NCBI GenBank assembly: GCA_903840235.1 | Contig: CAIMFE010000126.1 | Span: forward strand, 1 to 7,550 | Source: an uncultured Opitutia bacterium | Lineage (GTDB): Bacteria; Verrucomicrobiota; Verrucomicrobiia; Opitutales; UBA953 | DNA: 7,550 nt | Direction of reading: 5' to 3' | Shown here: positions 5,974-7,550 of the stretch, in pieces | Numbering within the stretch: the stretch's first letter is position 1 | Layout of the letters: each line of letters starts with the position of its first letter | Notes under the pieces: generated by a model | What the model was told of the DNA's origin: nothing | Database searches by the model: none | The model's input: the letters and a program-made list of their open reading frames with translations, nothing else | Program-made: the position numbers and the translations under genes

Positions 5974-7494
5974 ATGAGGTTGTGTCTGCTTATTTTAATT
6001 GGTCTACTCGGAGTGGAACTTCGTGCCGACATTGATCCGACGACCACGATTGTTTTAGCGAATGATAATAGTCCTGACGGAATCCTGATTGCAAAAGCGT
6101 TGATGCGCAAACGAGGAATCCCTGAAGCCAATCTCATCACCCTACCCTTACCCACGACCGAAGAAATCAGTTGGGAGCAATACAGTCAGAGCATTCTTAA
6201 TCCGCTACGTCGACAGCTTCTGGAAATGAAATTTATTTCGGGAAAAATAAATCGCGATAAAGATTTATATGGCCGGGAAGATTTTATCCCAACAGATAAT
6301 CCAAAAATTTCGTGGTTAATCACCGTCTACGGTGTACCGCTTAAAATCAAAGCCACTGGATACAAGCAAACCAGCGAGGCTTACGAATTAATCCGCGGTG
6401 ATCACGCCTGTGTTGATAGTGAGTTAGCGTTGTTAGCGGCGGTGAATCTCAATCCGGTGGGTGCGAAGCCCAATCCGTGGTTCAGTCAGGATTTTCCTGA
6501 CTCTATGGAAATTACGGAAATTGTTCGCACGAGTAGAATCGATGGACCGACACCCACCGACACATTAAAAGCACTTATGGGAGCGTGGCGGGCAGAGAGT
6601 CAGGGCCTGAGAGGACGCAGTTATGTTGATGTGGGCGGGCCCTACAAAGAAGGCGATAACTGGTTTAAAAACGCAGCAGAAGTGACCCAACTCTATGGTT
6701 TCCCAACCGATGTAGATTCATCATCTAAACTCTTTGATGAGCGGGCGAGATCGGATGCTCCGGCCTTTTATTTAGGTTGGTACACGCAAACTCCCGGCGG
6801 TCGCTTTGCTTTACCTCGTGTAAAATTAGCACCCGGCGCAATCGCGTTACACCTGCATAGTTTTTCGGCAAGCTCGTTGAAAAAACCTGAAAACAATTGG
6901 GCTGCGTTATTAGTGAGACAAGGTGCCGGACTCACTTCGGGTAATGTCTATGAACCGTTTTTAGGTTTCACGATGAGACCTGATTTTTTAGTGAATGGAC
7001 TCATGCGCGGAAAATGTGCGGGAGAAGCTGCGTGGTACGCAACGCCAGTAGTTAGCTGGCAAGGGACTATTTTGGGTGATCCCTTTTATAAACCCTTTGC
7101 GGTAAATATTGCGACGCAGTTAAAAGATTATGCAAATAAACCAGATGAGCTTGGACCCTATGCGGCCATACGTGGATGCCTGATCCGCAAAGTGAAAAAC
7201 CCGGAACTCAATCTCGAACTGATGCTTTCGACTTTAACCAAGAAGCCATCGATTCCTTTAGCCTACGAATATGCCAAAGCGCTGGTCCAAGAAGGAAAGC
7301 CCGTAGTGTGGCCGATTGATGATTGGAGCGAATTAAACAATCTGGATGACGGACTCGTTTGGGAACTGGGACAGTTTTTAATGAAAAACGGTCAAAAAGA
7401 ACTCGGACTGAAGGTTTTACAGTCTTTAATCGTCCGCGAGGGGTGGAGTCAGGACCCAGATTTAAGGAAAATAATTACGAATTCTGGTTCATAA
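5974..7494 (+). CDS. Exported TIGR03790-family protein of unknown function
   Basis: A 506-residue protein with a short signal peptide (hydrophobic 3-14, LRA cleavage near 18), so probably periplasmic or surface located. It matches from memory the pattern of the TIGR03790 family, common in Verrucomicrobiota and other environmental bacteria but without known function: IVLANDNSPDGILIAKALMR (26-45), RGIPEANLI (47-55), WLITVYGVPLKI (114-125), CVDSELALL (146-154), YLGWYT (266-271), HLHSFSAS (293-300), GAGLTSGNVYEPFL (317-330), EAAWYATPVVSWQG (351-364) and GDPFYKPF (368-375). The region after about 380 is an added, helix-rich tail, perhaps TPR-like. The YLGWYT, His-rich and Gly-rich motifs faintly recall caspase-like peptidases, but no catalytic pair can be assigned. 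It lies 47 bases after the amidase without a clear terminator or Shine-Dalgarno, so it may share its transcript. Confidence 0.8.
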   Translation: MRLCLLILIGLLGVELRADIDPTTTIVLANDNSPDGILIAKALMRKRGIPEANLITLPLPTTEEISWEQYSQSILNPLRRQLLEMKFISGKINRDKDLYGREDFIPTDNPKISWLITVYGVPLKIKATGYKQTSEAYELIRGDHACVDSELALLAAVNLNPVGAKPNPWFSQDFPDSMEITEIVRTSRIDGPTPTDTLKALMGAWRAESQGLRGRSYVDVGGPYKEGDNWFKNAAEVTQLYGFPTDVDSSSKLFDERARSDAPAFYLGWYTQTPGGRFALPRVKLAPGAIALHLHSFSASSLKKPENNWAALLVRQGAGLTSGNVYEPFLGFTMRPDFLVNGLMRGKCAGEAAWYATPVVSWQGTILGDPFYKPFAVNIATQLKDYANKPDELGPYAAIRGCLIRKVKNPELNLELMLSTLTKKPSIPLAYEYAKALVQEGKPVVWPIDDWSELNNLDDGLVWELGQFLMKNGQKELGLKVLQSLIVREGWSQDPDLRKIITNSGS

Positions 7495-7506
7495 TCGACT
7501 TGCAAT

Positions 7507-7540
7507 GAGGGGTGGAAACAGGTTCTTTCAACCTCCCTTT
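7507..7540 (+). terminator. Weak candidate terminator at the right edge
   Basis: Thirteen bases after the last stop codon begins an imperfect hairpin. AGGTT (7520-7524) and AACCT (7530-7534) form a 5-bp stem around a 5-base loop, and outer GAGGG with CCCTT can pair across an asymmetric loop. The tail is only TTT before A, so termination would be weak. Confidence 0.25.
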
Positions 7541-7550
7541 AGCCCGCTAA

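Overview
The window looks like a chromosomal housekeeping segment from a bacterium of the PVC group, most likely Verrucomicrobiota (possibly Opitutae). This is an inference from four things: the protein sequences themselves, a TIGR03790-type exported protein, an IF3 with long added ends, and an almost complete lack of Shine-Dalgarno sequences. No mobile elements, CRISPR arrays, tRNAs, rRNAs or phage genes are visible. By eye, base composition is moderate and even throughout.

Left half, minus strand (reading from about 3.56 kb down to 1): rpmI (L35), rplT (L20), pheS and pheT (alpha and beta chains of phenylalanyl-tRNA synthetase). PheT is cut by the left edge after 590 codons, so its C-terminal portion lies outside the window. 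A strong intrinsic terminator sits between rplT and pheS. The ribosomal protein pair and the synthetase pair are therefore probably separate transcription units, with partial read-through possible. pheS and pheT are 3 bases apart.

Centre (3559-3697): a 139-base divergent intergenic region. It holds a good promoter for the rightward peroxiredoxin gene, a weaker candidate promoter for leftward rpmI, and a perfect 7-base inverted repeat between them.

Right half, plus strand: a BCP/PrxQ-like peroxiredoxin, infC (translation initiation factor IF3), an exported N-acetylmuramoyl-L-alanine amidase whose GTG start lies 4 bases after the infC stop, and an exported TIGR03790-family protein of unknown function.

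The classical infC-rpmI-rplT cluster is present but rearranged: infC points away from rpmI-rplT and is separated from them by the peroxiredoxin gene. The segment thus combines translation functions (IF3, L35, L20, PheRS) with a peroxide-defence enzyme and two envelope proteins. No dramatic new system is evident. The points worth a second look are the split ribosomal operon, the probable leaderless mRNAs and missing Shine-Dalgarno signals, the altered peroxiredoxin active-site motif, the extended IF3, and the uncharacterised exported protein beside the amidase.
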